DNA from: JAJZVS01 sp963708095
GTDB lineage: Bacteria > Pseudomonadota > Alphaproteobacteria > Acetobacterales > Acetobacteraceae
Reading direction: 5' to 3'
Assembly: GCA_963708095.1 (NCBI GenBank)
Contig: OY970182.1
Span: 3,720,001-3,784,000 of the forward strand
Length of the DNA stretch: 64,000 nucleotides
In this document: positions 9,239 through 18,295 of the stretch, one piece after another
Position numbering within the stretch: position 1 is the first letter of the stretch
Layout: each line of letters opens with the position of its first letter
Notes under the pieces: generated by a model
What the model was told of the DNA's origin: nothing
The model's database searches: none
The model's input: only the letters and a program-made list of their open reading frames with translations
Program-made: the position numbers and the translations under genes

Positions 9239-10042
9239 CTATTCCGGCGCCCAGCCGGTCAGCACCGCGAGCCGCAGCCGTACCGCCACCCGCCCGTCCG
9301 TCCCCGCCGCACCCGCCAGGCCGGCCGCGAACAGCGCGCGCGGCGGGATGCGCCGGTCGCGCTCGACCAGGGCATTGGTCTCCCCTGCCGCTCTCAGTTC
9401 CGTGACCAACGTCATCGGATCGGCATAACTTAGGTCCACGTCCTCGACGTCGGCCACCGGCAGCGCGTAGCCGGCGCGCTGCAGCAGGCCGGCACAGTCG
9501 CTGAGGTCGGGGAACGGCGCGACCCGCGGCGCGGCGCCGCCGCGCACGGCCGCCTCTGCCCGGGTCAGCGCCGTGCGCAGTCCGCCCAGGGTGCCGAGCG
9601 CGGGAAGGCTCGCCAGCAACAATCCGCCCGGGCGCAACGCGTGGCGCAGTTGTATCAGGGTGCCGGGCAGGTCGTTGATCCAGTGCAAGGACAGGCTGGC
9701 CACCACCAGATCGAAACTGCCCGGCGCGAACGGCAGGTACTCTTCATCCGCAACCACCACCGGGCGCGGGTTGCGCGCGGCCATCGGCGCCGACAGGTCG
9801 CAACTGACGCAACCGATGCCGCGCACGGCCAGCAGCGGCGCGACCACGCCGCGCCCGCCGAGGTCGAGCGCGGCGGTGAAGCGCCTTGTGGTGTCGTCCA
9901 GCCGGTCGAGCAGCCGCTCCGCCAGGCTGCCCAGCAGGTCGGCTACCTGGTCCACCCGCGCGGCGGCGCGGTCGCGGTGGCGGCGGACGGCGGCGCGGTC
10001 GAACGGGGCGGCGGCGCCGCCAGTGGTCGTATCGTCAGTCAC
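9239..10042 (-). CDS. SAM-dependent methyltransferase-fold protein (NDUFAF5/BioC-like)
   Basis: A 267-residue class I methyltransferase-fold protein. The opening FDRAAVRRHRDRAA, the segment ALDLGGRGVVAPLL (SAM site) and the block DLVVASLSLHWINDLPG are close to the alphaproteobacterial NDUFAF5-like and BioC-like group. Mitochondrial NDUFAF5 modifies an arginine of complex I; whether the bacterial protein does so is not established. The start is GTG at 10042 and overlaps the recQ stop as GTGA, so the two genes are coupled. The biotin-pathway alternative (BioC) is less likely because no bio genes are nearby. Confidence 0.82.
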   Translation of the reverse strand: MTDDTTTGGAAAPFDRAAVRRHRDRAAARVDQVADLLGSLAERLLDRLDDTTRRFTAALDLGGRGVVAPLLAVRGIGCVSCDLSAPMAARNPRPVVVADEEYLPFAPGSFDLVVASLSLHWINDLPGTLIQLRHALRPGGLLLASLPALGTLGGLRTALTRAEAAVRGGAAPRVAPFPDLSDCAGLLQRAGYALPVADVEDVDLSYADPMTLVTELRAAGETNALVERDRRIPPRALFAAGLAGAAGTDGRVAVRLRLAVLTGWAPE

Positions 10043-11991
10043 GGTGCGGCGGCCACCAGCGCCAGCACCGCAGCACCGTAGCGCGCGAGCTTGGACGCCC
10101 CGACACCCTTGATCTCACCCAATTCGTCCAGCGCGACGGGGCGGACGGCGGAGATCTCGCGCAGGACGGTATCGTGGAAAATGACATAGGGCGGTACGGC
10201 CTGAACCTTGGCCTCGCCGGCGCGCCAGGCGCGCAGGGCCTCGAAGAGGGACGAATCCGCAGCGGGCGGGGGCGCGGCGGGTTCCGCCGACGGCGCGCCG
10301 CCGCGGGTCGCAGACCGAGTGCCGGTCGCGGCGAAGGGCGCCGCGAAGCCGGCCCCATACGCCGGGACGGCCGTGGCCCCGGGTGCGGCGCTCGGGGCGG
10401 CCCCGGGTGCGGCGGGAGCCGCCCACGCGCGCCGCTCCCGCCGCACCCGCGGTGGTCGCGGCAACGCCGGGGCGTCCTCGCGCACCAGCACCGGAACCTC
10501 CCCCCGCAGAATCGGTCGCGCCACCTCGGGTACCATGAAGAGGCCGCCATGGCCGGCGGTATCGACGTCCAGCACGCCGCGCGCGATCAACTGCCGCACC
10601 AGCCCGCGCCAGAACCCGGCCGGGCGGTCCGCGCCCACGCCGAAGGTCGGCAGCCGGTCGTGGCCGTGGCGCTGCACCGCCTCGGTCGCTTCGCCGCGCA
10701 GCACGGCCACGAGATGCACGGCGCCGAACACCTGGCCGGTACGATAGACGGCGGACAGCAGCTTCTGCGCCTCCACCGTGCCGTCGAACGTGCGCGGCGG
10801 CGCGCGGCAATTGTCGCAATGGCCGCAATCTTCGGCCAGCTCCTCGCCGAAACAGGCGAGCAACGTCCGGGTCCGGCAGCCGACGGTCTCCGATAGCGCG
10901 ATGATCTGTTCCAGCTTGGTGCGCATCACCCGCTGCTGCGCGTCCGGCGCGGTCGATTGCGCGAGCCAGTGGCGCGCCTGTGCGATGTCCTGCGCACCGT
11001 GCAGCAACAGGGTCTCGGCCGGGTCGCCGTCGCGGCCGGCGCGGCCGATCTGCTGGTACCACGCCTCCGGGCTGTCGGGCATGTCCAGATGCGCAACGAA
11101 GCGCACGTCGGGACGATCGACCCCCATCCCGAAGGCGATGGTCGCGACCACGACCAGCGGCTCGCCGGAGCGGAACCGCGCCGCCGCCGCGCGCTTGTGC
11201 TCGGGATCGAGGCCGGCGTGGAACGCGACCGCCGGATGGCCGCGCGCTTCCAGCGACGCCGCCACCCGCTCGGTCTTGGCGCGGGAGCCGCAATAGACGA
11301 TGCCGCAGGCGCCGGGCTGGCGGTCCAGCAACTCCGTCAACTGCGCCAGTTCCGACGCCTTCGGATGCGCCGCCAGGAACAGGTTGGGGCGATGGAAACT
11401 GGCCGCGAACACTTCCGCCCCACCCATCCCGAGTGCGGCCAGGATGTCGGCCCTTGTGCGCGGATCGGCCGTGGCGGTCAGCGCGATCCGCGGCACGCCG
11501 GGGAAGCGATCGGGCAGGCTGGCGAGCAGGCGGTATTCGGGGCGGAACTCGTGGCCCCATTGGGAAACGCAATGCGCCTCGTCGATCGCGATCAGCGCTA
11601 ATTTCAGGCGCGACAACCGATCGAGCGTGCCGTTCGCCAGCAGGCGTTCGGGGGAGACGTACAGCAGATCGAGCGCGCCCTCGATCAGGCTGCGGCTTAC
11701 GTCGCGCGCCTCGGCAGGATCGAGGTCGGAATGCAGCGCGCCGGCACTGATGCCAAGCTGCCGCAGCGCCGCCACCTGGTCGTCCATCAGCGCAATCAGG
11801 GGCGACACGACGACGGCGGTGCCGGCGCGGCAGAGCGCGGGCACCTGGTAACACAGGCTCTTGCCGCCGCCGGTCGGCATCAGCACCAGCGCGTCGCCGC
11901 CGGCGAGCACGTGGCGGATCACGGGCTCCTGCAGGCCACGAAACTCGGGGAAGCCGAAGACGCGGCGCAGGATGTCCTTTGGGTCGGTCAT
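10039..11991 (-). CDS. recQ: ATP-dependent DNA helicase RecQ
   Basis: A 650-residue 3'-5' DNA helicase acting in recombination and repair. Walker A PTGGGKS lies at residues 39-45 and the DEAH box at 137-140 in IDEAHCVSQWGHEFRPEY. Helicase motif VI is QIGRAGRDGDP near 315-325. The RQC zinc ligands C380, C389, C392 and C395 are visible. After a proline/alanine-rich linker (about 540-580), the C-terminus has an HRDC-like domain ending ELGEIKGVGASKLARYG. ATG 11991 was chosen over upstream in-frame codons because the family begins just before the LRRVFGFPEFRGLQ segment. It is the first gene of a two-gene unit. Confidence 0.95.
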   Translation of the reverse strand: MTDPKDILRRVFGFPEFRGLQEPVIRHVLAGGDALVLMPTGGGKSLCYQVPALCRAGTAVVVSPLIALMDDQVAALRQLGISAGALHSDLDPAEARDVSRSLIEGALDLLYVSPERLLANGTLDRLSRLKLALIAIDEAHCVSQWGHEFRPEYRLLASLPDRFPGVPRIALTATADPRTRADILAALGMGGAEVFAASFHRPNLFLAAHPKASELAQLTELLDRQPGACGIVYCGSRAKTERVAASLEARGHPAVAFHAGLDPEHKRAAAARFRSGEPLVVVATIAFGMGVDRPDVRFVAHLDMPDSPEAWYQQIGRAGRDGDPAETLLLHGAQDIAQARHWLAQSTAPDAQQRVMRTKLEQIIALSETVGCRTRTLLACFGEELAEDCGHCDNCRAPPRTFDGTVEAQKLLSAVYRTGQVFGAVHLVAVLRGEATEAVQRHGHDRLPTFGVGADRPAGFWRGLVRQLIARGVLDVDTAGHGGLFMVPEVARPILRGEVPVLVREDAPALPRPPRVRRERRAWAAPAAPGAAPSAAPGATAVPAYGAGFAAPFAATGTRSATRGGAPSAEPAAPPPAADSSLFEALRAWRAGEAKVQAVPPYVIFHDTVLREISAVRPVALDELGEIKGVGASKLARYGAAVLALVAAAP

Positions 11992-12003
11992 GGGAGCAAG
12001 ATC

Positions 12004-12118
12004 GGGGGGCGCTGCCCCCCTCGCCCTGGTCCCGCAGCCGCCCCGCTCCCGGGCGAAGCCGTCCGAGGGGTCCAGGGGACCTGTCCCCTGGCCGGGGGTG
12101 TGGGGGGCAGCGCCCCCC
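12004..12118. repeat. 115-bp palindromic element with 17-bp perfect inverted ends
   Basis: Positions 12004-12020 (GGGGGGCGCTGCCCCCC) and 12102-12118 are exact reverse complements. Between them, 12072-12091 is a further 9-bp stem with a 2-base loop (CCAGGGGAC and GTCCCCTGG). The element fills most of the gap between recQ and coxM, both on the minus strand. A related half-element occurs near 63924-63954. It could fold into a transcript-ending or mRNA-protecting hairpin. Confidence 0.8.
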
Positions 12119-12122
12119 ACTC

Positions 12123-12914
12123 TTAGGCCGCCGCCACCGCGCGGCGGGCCATCACCCCGATCAGGTGCGCGCGGTACTCGGCGCTCGCGTGGATGTCGCT
12201 GTTCAGGTCATCGGGCGGCGTCACGACGTTGGCGATCGCGTCGGGCGAGAAGTTCTTGCTCAGCGCCTGTTCCATCGCCGTGTGCCGGAACACCCCGCCC
12301 TGCCCCGCGCCCGTCACCGCCACCCGCACGCCGGCGGCAGTCTGCGCCACGAACACGCCCACGATCGCGTAGCGCGACGCCGGGTTGCGGAACTTCTGAT
12401 AGTTGGCCTTCGTTGCTGCCGGAAACTCCACCTTGGTGATGATCTCGTCCGGCTCCAGCGCGGTGGTGAACATGCCCTGGAAGAAATCGTCCGCCTTGAT
12501 CGCCCGCTTGGTGGTGGTGATCGTCGCCCCCAGCGCCAGTGCCGCCGCCGGATAATCCGCCGCCGGATCGTTGTTGGCCAGGCTGCCGCCGATGGTGCCG
12601 CGATGGCGCACCTGCTCGTCCCCGATCATGCCGGCGAGCTCCGCCAGCGCGGGGATGATCCGCTGCACGTCGGCCGAATGTGCCACCGCCGCATGGGTGG
12701 TCATCGCGCCGATGGTGACCGAGCCCGTCCCGGCGGTGATCCCCGCCAGCCCCGCCTTCGCCAGATCGACCACCACCGAGGGCCGGTTGAGCCGCTGTTT
12801 CAGCACCGGGATCAGGGTCATGCCCCCGGCCACCGCCTTGGCCTCGGGATCGGCGCCGAGCGCCTTCACCGCGTCGGCGACGGAGGCGGGCTTCTGATAG
12901 GCGAAATCGTACAT
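12123..12914 (-). CDS. coxM: CO/xanthine dehydrogenase family FAD-binding subunit (CoxM type)
   Basis: A 263-residue medium subunit that passes electrons to FAD in molybdenum hydroxylases. The two FAD-binding motifs are AGG at residues 29-31 in KAVAGGMTLIP and TIGGSLANNDPAAD starting at 107. It is the last gene of a coxS-coxL-coxM unit, 18 bases after coxL. The small-large-medium order is typical of form II (putative) CO dehydrogenases, whereas form I operons read M-S-L. The true substrate may be an aldehyde or heterocycle rather than CO. Confidence 0.9.
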   Translation of the reverse strand: MYDFAYQKPASVADAVKALGADPEAKAVAGGMTLIPVLKQRLNRPSVVVDLAKAGLAGITAGTGSVTIGAMTTHAAVAHSADVQRIIPALAELAGMIGDEQVRHRGTIGGSLANNDPAADYPAAALALGATITTTKRAIKADDFFQGMFTTALEPDEIITKVEFPAATKANYQKFRNPASRYAIVGVFVAQTAAGVRVAVTGAGQGGVFRHTAMEQALSKNFSPDAIANVVTPPDDLNSDIHASAEYRAHLIGVMARRAVAAA

Positions 12915-12932
12915 CGCGTGCTGTCCCCTAAG

Positions 12933-15314
12933 CTATTCGGCCGCCAGGCGCGGCCGGCCGGCCTGGATGATGGACCAGAGTTTGGGTGCGGTGGCCGGCA
13001 TTTCGATATGCCGTACGCCGTAGTCGCGCAGCGCGTCGACCACCGCGTTCATGATGGCGGGCGGGCTGCCGATCGCGCCCACCTCGCCGCAGCCCTTCAC
13101 CCCGAGCGGGTTGTGGGTGCACAAGGTGACCTCGGTGCCGACCGTGATATTGGGCAGGTTGTCGGCGCGCGGCATGGTATAGTCCATCATCGAGCCGGAC
13201 AGAAGCTGGCCCGATTTATCGTACACCGCGCTCTCCAGCAGCGCCTGGCCGATCCCCTGCGCGACACCGCCCTGTACCTGGCCTTCGACGATCATCGGGT
13301 TGATGACCCGGCCGACGTCGTCCACCGCGGTGAAATTGACCACCGTGGTCACGCCGGTGTCGAGGTCGATCTCCACTTCCGCGATATGGCAGCCGCCCGG
13401 GTAGGTGAAGTTCTTCGGATCGTAAAAGGCGGTTTCTTCCAACCCGGGTTCGAGTTCCTCGATCGGGTAGTTGTGCGGCACGTAGGCGGCGAGCGAGATC
13501 TCGGCCAGCGCCTTGCTCTTGTCGGTGCCGGCGACGGTGAATTTCCCGTCCTTGAACTCGACGTCGTCCACCGCAGCTTCCAGCAGGTGCGCGGCGATCT
13601 TGCGGCCCTTGGCGACGATCTTGTCCATCGCCTTCACCATCGCCGAGCCGCCGACGGCGAGCGAACGGGACCCGTAGGTGCCCATGCCGAACGGGATCTT
13701 GTCGGTATCGCCGTGCACGATCTCGATCTGGTCCATCGGCACGCCGAGCTGGCTGTGCACAAGCTGCGCAAAGGTCGTCTCGTGCCCCTGGCCGTGGCTG
13801 TGCGAGCCGGTGAACACCGTCACGCTGCCGGTCGGGTGGACGCGGACGTTGGCGCATTCATACAGGCCGGCACGCGCGCCGAGCGAGCCCACCACCGCCG
13901 ACGGCGCGATGCCGCAGGCTTCGAGGTAGGTCGACACGCCGATGCCGCGCAGCTTCCCGCGCCCCTGCGCCGCGCCGCGCCGCTGTGCGAACCCGGCGTA
14001 GTCCGCGGCCTTCAGCGCGGCATCCAGGGTGGCCGTGTAATCGCCGCTGTCGTACTGCAGCGCCACCGGCGTCTGGTACGGGAACGCATCGGCGGGGATG
14101 AAATTGCGCCGGCGCAGTTCCACCCGGTCGATCCCGGTTTCCTGCGCGATCACGTCGACCAGGCGTTCCAGCAGGTAGGTCGCCTCCGGCCGCCCGGCGC
14201 CGCGATACGCATCGACCGGGACGGAGTTGGTGAACACCGCCTTCACCTCGGCATAGATCGCCGGGGTCTTGTACACGCCCGCCAGCAGGGTCGCGTACAG
14301 GTAGGTCGGCACACAGGGCGCGAAGGTGGAGAGATAGGCGCCCATGTTCGCGAGAGTGGAAACCCGCAGCGCGAGGAAATGCCCCTCTGCGTCCAGCGCC
14401 ATCTCGGCCGTGCTCACGTGGTCGCGCCCGTGCGCGTCCGACATGAAGCTTTCGGAGCGGTCCGCGGTCCATTTCACCGGCCGCTTCAGCTTGCCGGCGG
14501 CCCAGGTGACGATGGCTTCTTCCGCGTAATGATAGATTTTCGACCCGAACCCGCCGCCGACGTCGGGGGCCACCACGCGCAGGTGGTTCTCCGGGATGTG
14601 CAGCACGAAGGCGCCCATCAGGAGGCGGATCACATGCGGGTTCTGGCTGGTGGTGTACAGCGTGTAGTCGCCCGACATGGAATCGAAATCGCCGACCGCG
14701 GCGCGCGGCTCCATGGCGTTCGGGATCAGCCGGTTGTTCTCGAGCTCGAGCTTCACGACCTTCGCCGCGCGCGCGAAGGCGGCGTCCACCACCGCCTTGT
14801 CGCCGATGTGCCAGTCGTAGCAGATGTTGCCGGGCACCTCGTCGTGCACCAGTGGCGCACCGGGGGCGACCGCGTCGCGCAGGCCGGCGATCGAGGGCAG
14901 GTCCTCGTAGTCGATCGCCAGCTTTTCCGCCGCGTCCTTCGCCTGCTGGCGGGTCGCCGCGATCACCACCGCGACTGGATCGCCGACATGGCGCACCTTG
15001 CCCACGGCCAGCACCGGGTGCGGCGGCTCGGCCATCGGCGCGCCGTCCTTGCTGTGGATCTGCCAGCCGCAGGGCAGGCCGCCGATATTCTCCGCCGCCA
15101 TGTCGGCACCGGTGAACACCGCGCTAACGCCGGGGGAGGCTTTCGCCGCCGCCGTATCGATCCCGACAATGCGCGCGTGCGGCCGGTCGGCGCGGCGGAT
15201 GGAGGCGTAGAGCTGGCCGGGCCGGTTGATGTCGTCGGTGTAATGGCCGCGCCCGCTCAGGAACCGCAGGTCCTCCTTGCGGCGGACGGCGGCGCCGATG
15301 CCCTCGAAGCCCAT
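12933..15314 (-). CDS. coxL: xanthine dehydrogenase family molybdopterin-binding subunit, form II CoxL-like
   Basis: A 793-residue large catalytic subunit carrying the molybdenum-cytosine-dinucleotide cofactor. The active-site loop reads AYRGAGR at residues 369-375. This is the signature of form II CoxL, not the AYxCSFR of genuine aerobic CO dehydrogenase, which binds copper through its cysteine. The cofactor-contacting segment DVGGGFGSK is at about 251-259 and the conserved catalytic Glu is E744 in GCGEVGAIG. The gene lies between coxS (30 bases upstream) and coxM (18 bases downstream). No coxDEF-type maturation genes are adjacent. CO oxidation is therefore doubtful; another oxidoreductase activity is likely. 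Confidence 0.92.
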   Translation of the reverse strand: MGFEGIGAAVRRKEDLRFLSGRGHYTDDINRPGQLYASIRRADRPHARIVGIDTAAAKASPGVSAVFTGADMAAENIGGLPCGWQIHSKDGAPMAEPPHPVLAVGKVRHVGDPVAVVIAATRQQAKDAAEKLAIDYEDLPSIAGLRDAVAPGAPLVHDEVPGNICYDWHIGDKAVVDAAFARAAKVVKLELENNRLIPNAMEPRAAVGDFDSMSGDYTLYTTSQNPHVIRLLMGAFVLHIPENHLRVVAPDVGGGFGSKIYHYAEEAIVTWAAGKLKRPVKWTADRSESFMSDAHGRDHVSTAEMALDAEGHFLALRVSTLANMGAYLSTFAPCVPTYLYATLLAGVYKTPAIYAEVKAVFTNSVPVDAYRGAGRPEATYLLERLVDVIAQETGIDRVELRRRNFIPADAFPYQTPVALQYDSGDYTATLDAALKAADYAGFAQRRGAAQGRGKLRGIGVSTYLEACGIAPSAVVGSLGARAGLYECANVRVHPTGSVTVFTGSHSHGQGHETTFAQLVHSQLGVPMDQIEIVHGDTDKIPFGMGTYGSRSLAVGGSAMVKAMDKIVAKGRKIAAHLLEAAVDDVEFKDGKFTVAGTDKSKALAEISLAAYVPHNYPIEELEPGLEETAFYDPKNFTYPGGCHIAEVEIDLDTGVTTVVNFTAVDDVGRVINPMIVEGQVQGGVAQGIGQALLESAVYDKSGQLLSGSMMDYTMPRADNLPNITVGTEVTLCTHNPLGVKGCGEVGAIGSPPAIMNAVVDALRDYGVRHIEMPATAPKLWSIIQAGRPRLAAE

Positions 15315-15344
15315 GACCCGAACCCTCCCTGCGGTTTTTTGTGG

Positions 15345-15842
15345 TTATTCGGCAGCGGCCGGCATCGCCTTGCCGTGCATCAGCGGCCAGGCGGCGGCGA
15401 TGGCTTTGACGATGTTATGGTAGCCGGTGCAGCGGCAGAGGTTGCCTTCCAGCCCGTCGCGGATCTGGTGCTCGCTCAGGCCTTCGGGGTGGGACTGCAC
15501 CAAGTCGACCGCGCTCATGACCATCCCCGGCGTGCAGAAGCCGCACTGCAGGGCGTGGTGTTCGCGGAACATCTCCTGCATCGGGTGCAGCGTGCCGTCG
15601 GCCGCCGCCAGGCCCTCGATCGTGGTGACCTTGGCGCCTTCCGCCTGCACCGCGAGCATGGTGCAGGATTTCACCGAACTGCCATCCAGATGCACCACGC
15701 AGGCACCGCACTGGCTGGTGTCGCAGCCGACATGGGTGCCGGTCAGGCCGAGCGTCTCGCGCAGCAGTTCCACCAGCAGGGTGCGGTTTTCCACCTCGAC
15801 CGTATGGTGCGTGCCGTTCACCGTCAGGGATACCTGAGGCAT
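15345..15842 (-). CDS. coxS: (2Fe-2S)-binding small subunit (CoxS type)
   Basis: A 165-residue electron-transfer subunit with two [2Fe-2S] clusters. The plant-ferredoxin-type cluster uses C40, C45, C48 and C60; the second uses C100, C103, C136 and C138 (CGFC and CRC). ATG 15842 has an AGGGGGACAAG ribosome binding site just upstream, so upstream in-frame codons are unnecessary. It is the first gene of the cox unit. The hairpin at 15997-16046 lies in front of it. Confidence 0.95.
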   Translation of the reverse strand: MPQVSLTVNGTHHTVEVENRTLLVELLRETLGLTGTHVGCDTSQCGACVVHLDGSSVKSCTMLAVQAEGAKVTTIEGLAAADGTLHPMQEMFREHHALQCGFCTPGMVMSAVDLVQSHPEGLSEHQIRDGLEGNLCRCTGYHNIVKAIAAAWPLMHGKAMPAAAE

Positions 15843-15996
15843 CTTGTCCCCCTTCTGTCCGCTGGGTTGCGTCGTGTGGATGAAGCCGTGTCCGCCGCCG
15901 TGTCCGCCGCCGCGCACGCACGGTCGGGGCCCGAGGCCGGTTCGGCGCGGAGAATGGTCGGGCAAGGGGCGGATGGTCAAGCGGGGGCAGCGGCGC

Positions 15997-16046
15997 GCAG
16001 GGCAATCGCGCGGGCGGCGATCTTCCGAGCCAGGCGATTGCCCTGC
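15997..16046. repeat. hairpin with GCAGGGCAATCGC arms
   Basis: Positions 15997-16009 (GCAGGGCAATCGC) and 16034-16046 are perfect 13-bp inverted repeats with a 24-base loop. They lie between the aldolase stop and the coxS start. The same GGGCAATCG edge is seen in palindromes at 24240-24443 and 44051-44119, and a close variant (GCAGGGCGATCGC) at 42269-42459. This points to a small repeat family rather than a gene-specific terminator. Confidence 0.75.
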
Positions 16047-16058
16047 GGCGGCGCGCAC

Positions 16059-16856
16059 CTACCCCAGTGCAATCCCCCGCATCGCTGCGACGTCCCGCCG
16101 CCCCGCGCTCAGGAGATACCCGACGTCCGATCCGCCGGTGAGGTAGCGCACGCCGAGCCGCAGCAGCCAGGCCTGGAACTCGGTATCCTCCCGCACGCCG
16201 CCGACGCCGAAACTCTTGCCATGCGCCCGCGCCGCCCGAGCCGTCGTCTCGTACGCCGCGCGCATCCGGTCATGCTTGTACTCCCCCGGAATCCCCATCT
16301 CCGTACTCAGATCGGTGGAGCCGATGTGCAGCATGTCGATCCCCGCCACCGCGGCGATCGCATCGGCCGCCTCGATCGCCTCCGGCGTTTCCAGCATTGC
16401 GATCACCAGGGTCTCGGCGTTCAACCGCCGGTTGATCTCGGGCTGGCGCAGCGCCGCATAGCCCAGCGCCGGCACCGTGCCGGCGGCGGAGCGATGGCCG
16501 AGCGGCGCGAAGCGGCAGGCGGCCACGATCGCGCGCGCCTCCTCCGCGCTGTTCACGTGCGGCACCATCACCCCCTGGGCGCCGCAATCGAGGATGCGCG
16601 CCGCGTCGTGCGCATCGTGGGAGGGAATGCGCGCGATCGGCGTCACCCCGTGCCCGATCGCGGCGACGCAGATCGCCGCGGCGGTTTCCAGCGACGTCGG
16701 GTTGTGTTCCAGATCGATATAAATCGCGTCGAACCCGCAGGCGCTCGCGATCAGCGCGACGTTGGGGGTACGCAGTTGGTTCACCCCCATGCACAGCACG
16801 AGTTCCCCGGCGGCAAGCCGGCGGCGGGCATGGTTCTCGAATGTGGCGGTCGGCAT
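16059..16856 (-). CDS. HpcH/HpaI family aldolase (citrate lyase beta-like)
   Basis: A 265-residue class II aldolase of the HpcH/HpaI family, which cleaves or forms hydroxy-oxo acids with a divalent metal. Typical segments are FDAIYIDLEHNP near residue 45, GAQGVMVPHVNSAEEAR near 110, MLETPEAIEAADAIAAVAGIDMLHIGSTDLS near 170-200 and the late GGSDVGYL. ATG 16856 starts the family-typical length. It is transcribed towards coxS, but the hairpin and a gap of over 200 bases separate them. A role in degrading aromatic or sugar-acid intermediates is plausible but not shown. Confidence 0.87.
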   Translation of the reverse strand: MPTATFENHARRRLAAGELVLCMGVNQLRTPNVALIASACGFDAIYIDLEHNPTSLETAAAICVAAIGHGVTPIARIPSHDAHDAARILDCGAQGVMVPHVNSAEEARAIVAACRFAPLGHRSAAGTVPALGYAALRQPEINRRLNAETLVIAMLETPEAIEAADAIAAVAGIDMLHIGSTDLSTEMGIPGEYKHDRMRAAYETTARAARAHGKSFGVGGVREDTEFQAWLLRLGVRYLTGGSDVGYLLSAGRRDVAAMRGIALG

Positions 16857-16946
16857 GGCGCGTTTCCTTCCCCGTTGGCAGTCGCGGCCAGTCTGGCGCC
16901 GGAACGCCCCCACCCTCAAGCCGGGGCGGGTTCCCTGCGGCCCGGC

Positions 16947-16968
16947 GGCGCATATGTGGCGCATATAT
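16947..16968. promoter_or_regulatory. tandem 11-bp repeats in divergent promoter region
   Basis: GGCGCATATGT (16947-16957) is followed directly by GGCGCATATAT (16958-16968). The copies are one helical turn apart and differ at one base. They sit in the 239-bp region between the divergent aldolase and RND efflux genes, and a TTGACC hexamer follows at 16973. This looks like a regulator binding site, for example for control of the efflux operon, but no regulator gene is adjacent. Confidence 0.4.
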
Positions 16969-17095
16969 GCAGTTGACCGCAGACCGCGGCAGGCCCTACC
17001 CCTGCGCACTTGTCAACCCCGCGTTCGCCCCTATGTGCCCCCGGCTCGCGGCGGCGTCGCGCGCCTATCCCCTGCCCGGCCGGAGATGCAAGCCG

Positions 17096-18295
17096 ATGAG
17101 ACCACGCGTTTCGGCCATCGCCCTGGTGGCCGCTCTGTTCGTGCTCGCCGCCGACTTCGTCCCGGCCCACGCGCAAATGCCCGGGCCGCCCGGGCCGCCC
17201 TCCGTCGGCGTCGCCCAGGCGGAACCGCACCAGATTACCGAGACCTCTGAATACGTCGGACGCATCCAGGCGGAGCACCGGGTGGCGCTGGTCGCCCGGG
17301 TCAGCGCGTTCCTGGAACAACGCGACTTCGTCGAAGGCTCGGAGGTGACGCAGGGCCAGTTGCTCTACCGGCTGGAGCAGCCGCCGTTCCAGGCCGATCT
17401 GGCAGCGAAACAGGCGGCGGTGGCGCAGGCGCAGGCGCAGTTGCAGAACGCCACGCTCGCCTACCGCCGCGCCGCATCGCTGATCAAGACGCCGGCCGGC
17501 CAGCAGTCCTTGGTCGATTCCGCACGCGCCACGATGCTGTCGGACGCCGGCCAGTTGCAGGCGACCGAGGCGCAGGTGCGGTCCTCGCAGATCAACCTCG
17601 GCTATACCGAGATTCGCGCGCCGATCGCCGGCAAGATCGGCCTCAGCGCGGTCTCGGTCGGCAACGTCGTCTCGCCGGGTTCCGGCACCCTCGCCACCAT
17701 CGTCAGCCAGGACCCGATGTACGTGGCGTTCCCGGTCTCGCTCACCGACGAGCTGGAACTGCGCCACCGCTACGCCGGCGCCGGCGGGTTCGGCTCGGTG
17801 GTGATCCGGATCAAGCTGCCGGACGGGCGGTTCTACGATCAGACCGGCAAACTTGATTTTGTCGACAATACCGTCTCTACCAGCACCGACACCGTCATCC
17901 TGCGCGGCACCATCCCCAATCCGCCGATCAGCGACCTCAAGGTCGGCGGCGCCACCCAGCGCGAGCTGATCGACGGCGAGTTCGTCACCGTGCTGCTGCA
18001 AGGCGCGCAGCCGATCTCGCTGCTTGCCATCCCACGCACGGCGGTCATGACCGACCAGCTGGGCGAGTACGTCTATACGGTCGATACGCAGCACAAGGTG
18101 GTGCTGACCCGCATCAGCCTCGGCCAGTCGACCGCCACTGTCGCCACCGTCACGACCGGCCTCACCAAGGACGAGGACGTGATCGTCGACGGTCTGCAGA
18201 AGGTCCACCCCGGGGAGGTGGTGGCCCCCGGCCCGGCCAGCGCCCCGCTGCATGCGGCACCCGCCTCCCTGTCCGGGGCGGCCGCCGCGCGATGA
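17096..18295 (+). CDS. RND efflux periplasmic adaptor subunit
   Basis: A 399-residue membrane-fusion protein linking an RND pump to an outer-membrane channel. A signal peptide covers about residues 1-26 (hydrophobic core SAIALVAALFVLAADF, cleavage after AHA). The two half-lipoyl regions (VGRIQAEHRVALVARVSAFL and YTEIRAPIAGKIGLSAVSVG) flank an alpha-helical hairpin rich in Ala/Gln. ATG 17096 directly precedes the signal peptide. The stop overlaps the RND gene as ATGA. No TolC-like channel gene is next to it. Confidence 0.93.
   Translation: MRPRVSAIALVAALFVLAADFVPAHAQMPGPPGPPSVGVAQAEPHQITETSEYVGRIQAEHRVALVARVSAFLEQRDFVEGSEVTQGQLLYRLEQPPFQADLAAKQAAVAQAQAQLQNATLAYRRAASLIKTPAGQQSLVDSARATMLSDAGQLQATEAQVRSSQINLGYTEIRAPIAGKIGLSAVSVGNVVSPGSGTLATIVSQDPMYVAFPVSLTDELELRHRYAGAGGFGSVVIRIKLPDGRFYDQTGKLDFVDNTVSTSTDTVILRGTIPNPPISDLKVGGATQRELIDGEFVTVLLQGAQPISLLAIPRTAVMTDQLGEYVYTVDTQHKVVLTRISLGQSTATVATVTTGLTKDEDVIVDGLQKVHPGEVVAPGPASAPLHAAPASLSGAAAAR

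Noticed and set aside
11979..16976. 1665-codon plus-strand open frame
   Set aside because: It runs antisense across coxM, coxL, coxS and the aldolase, which all have strong family motifs; composition is His/Arg/Gly-biased shadow text.
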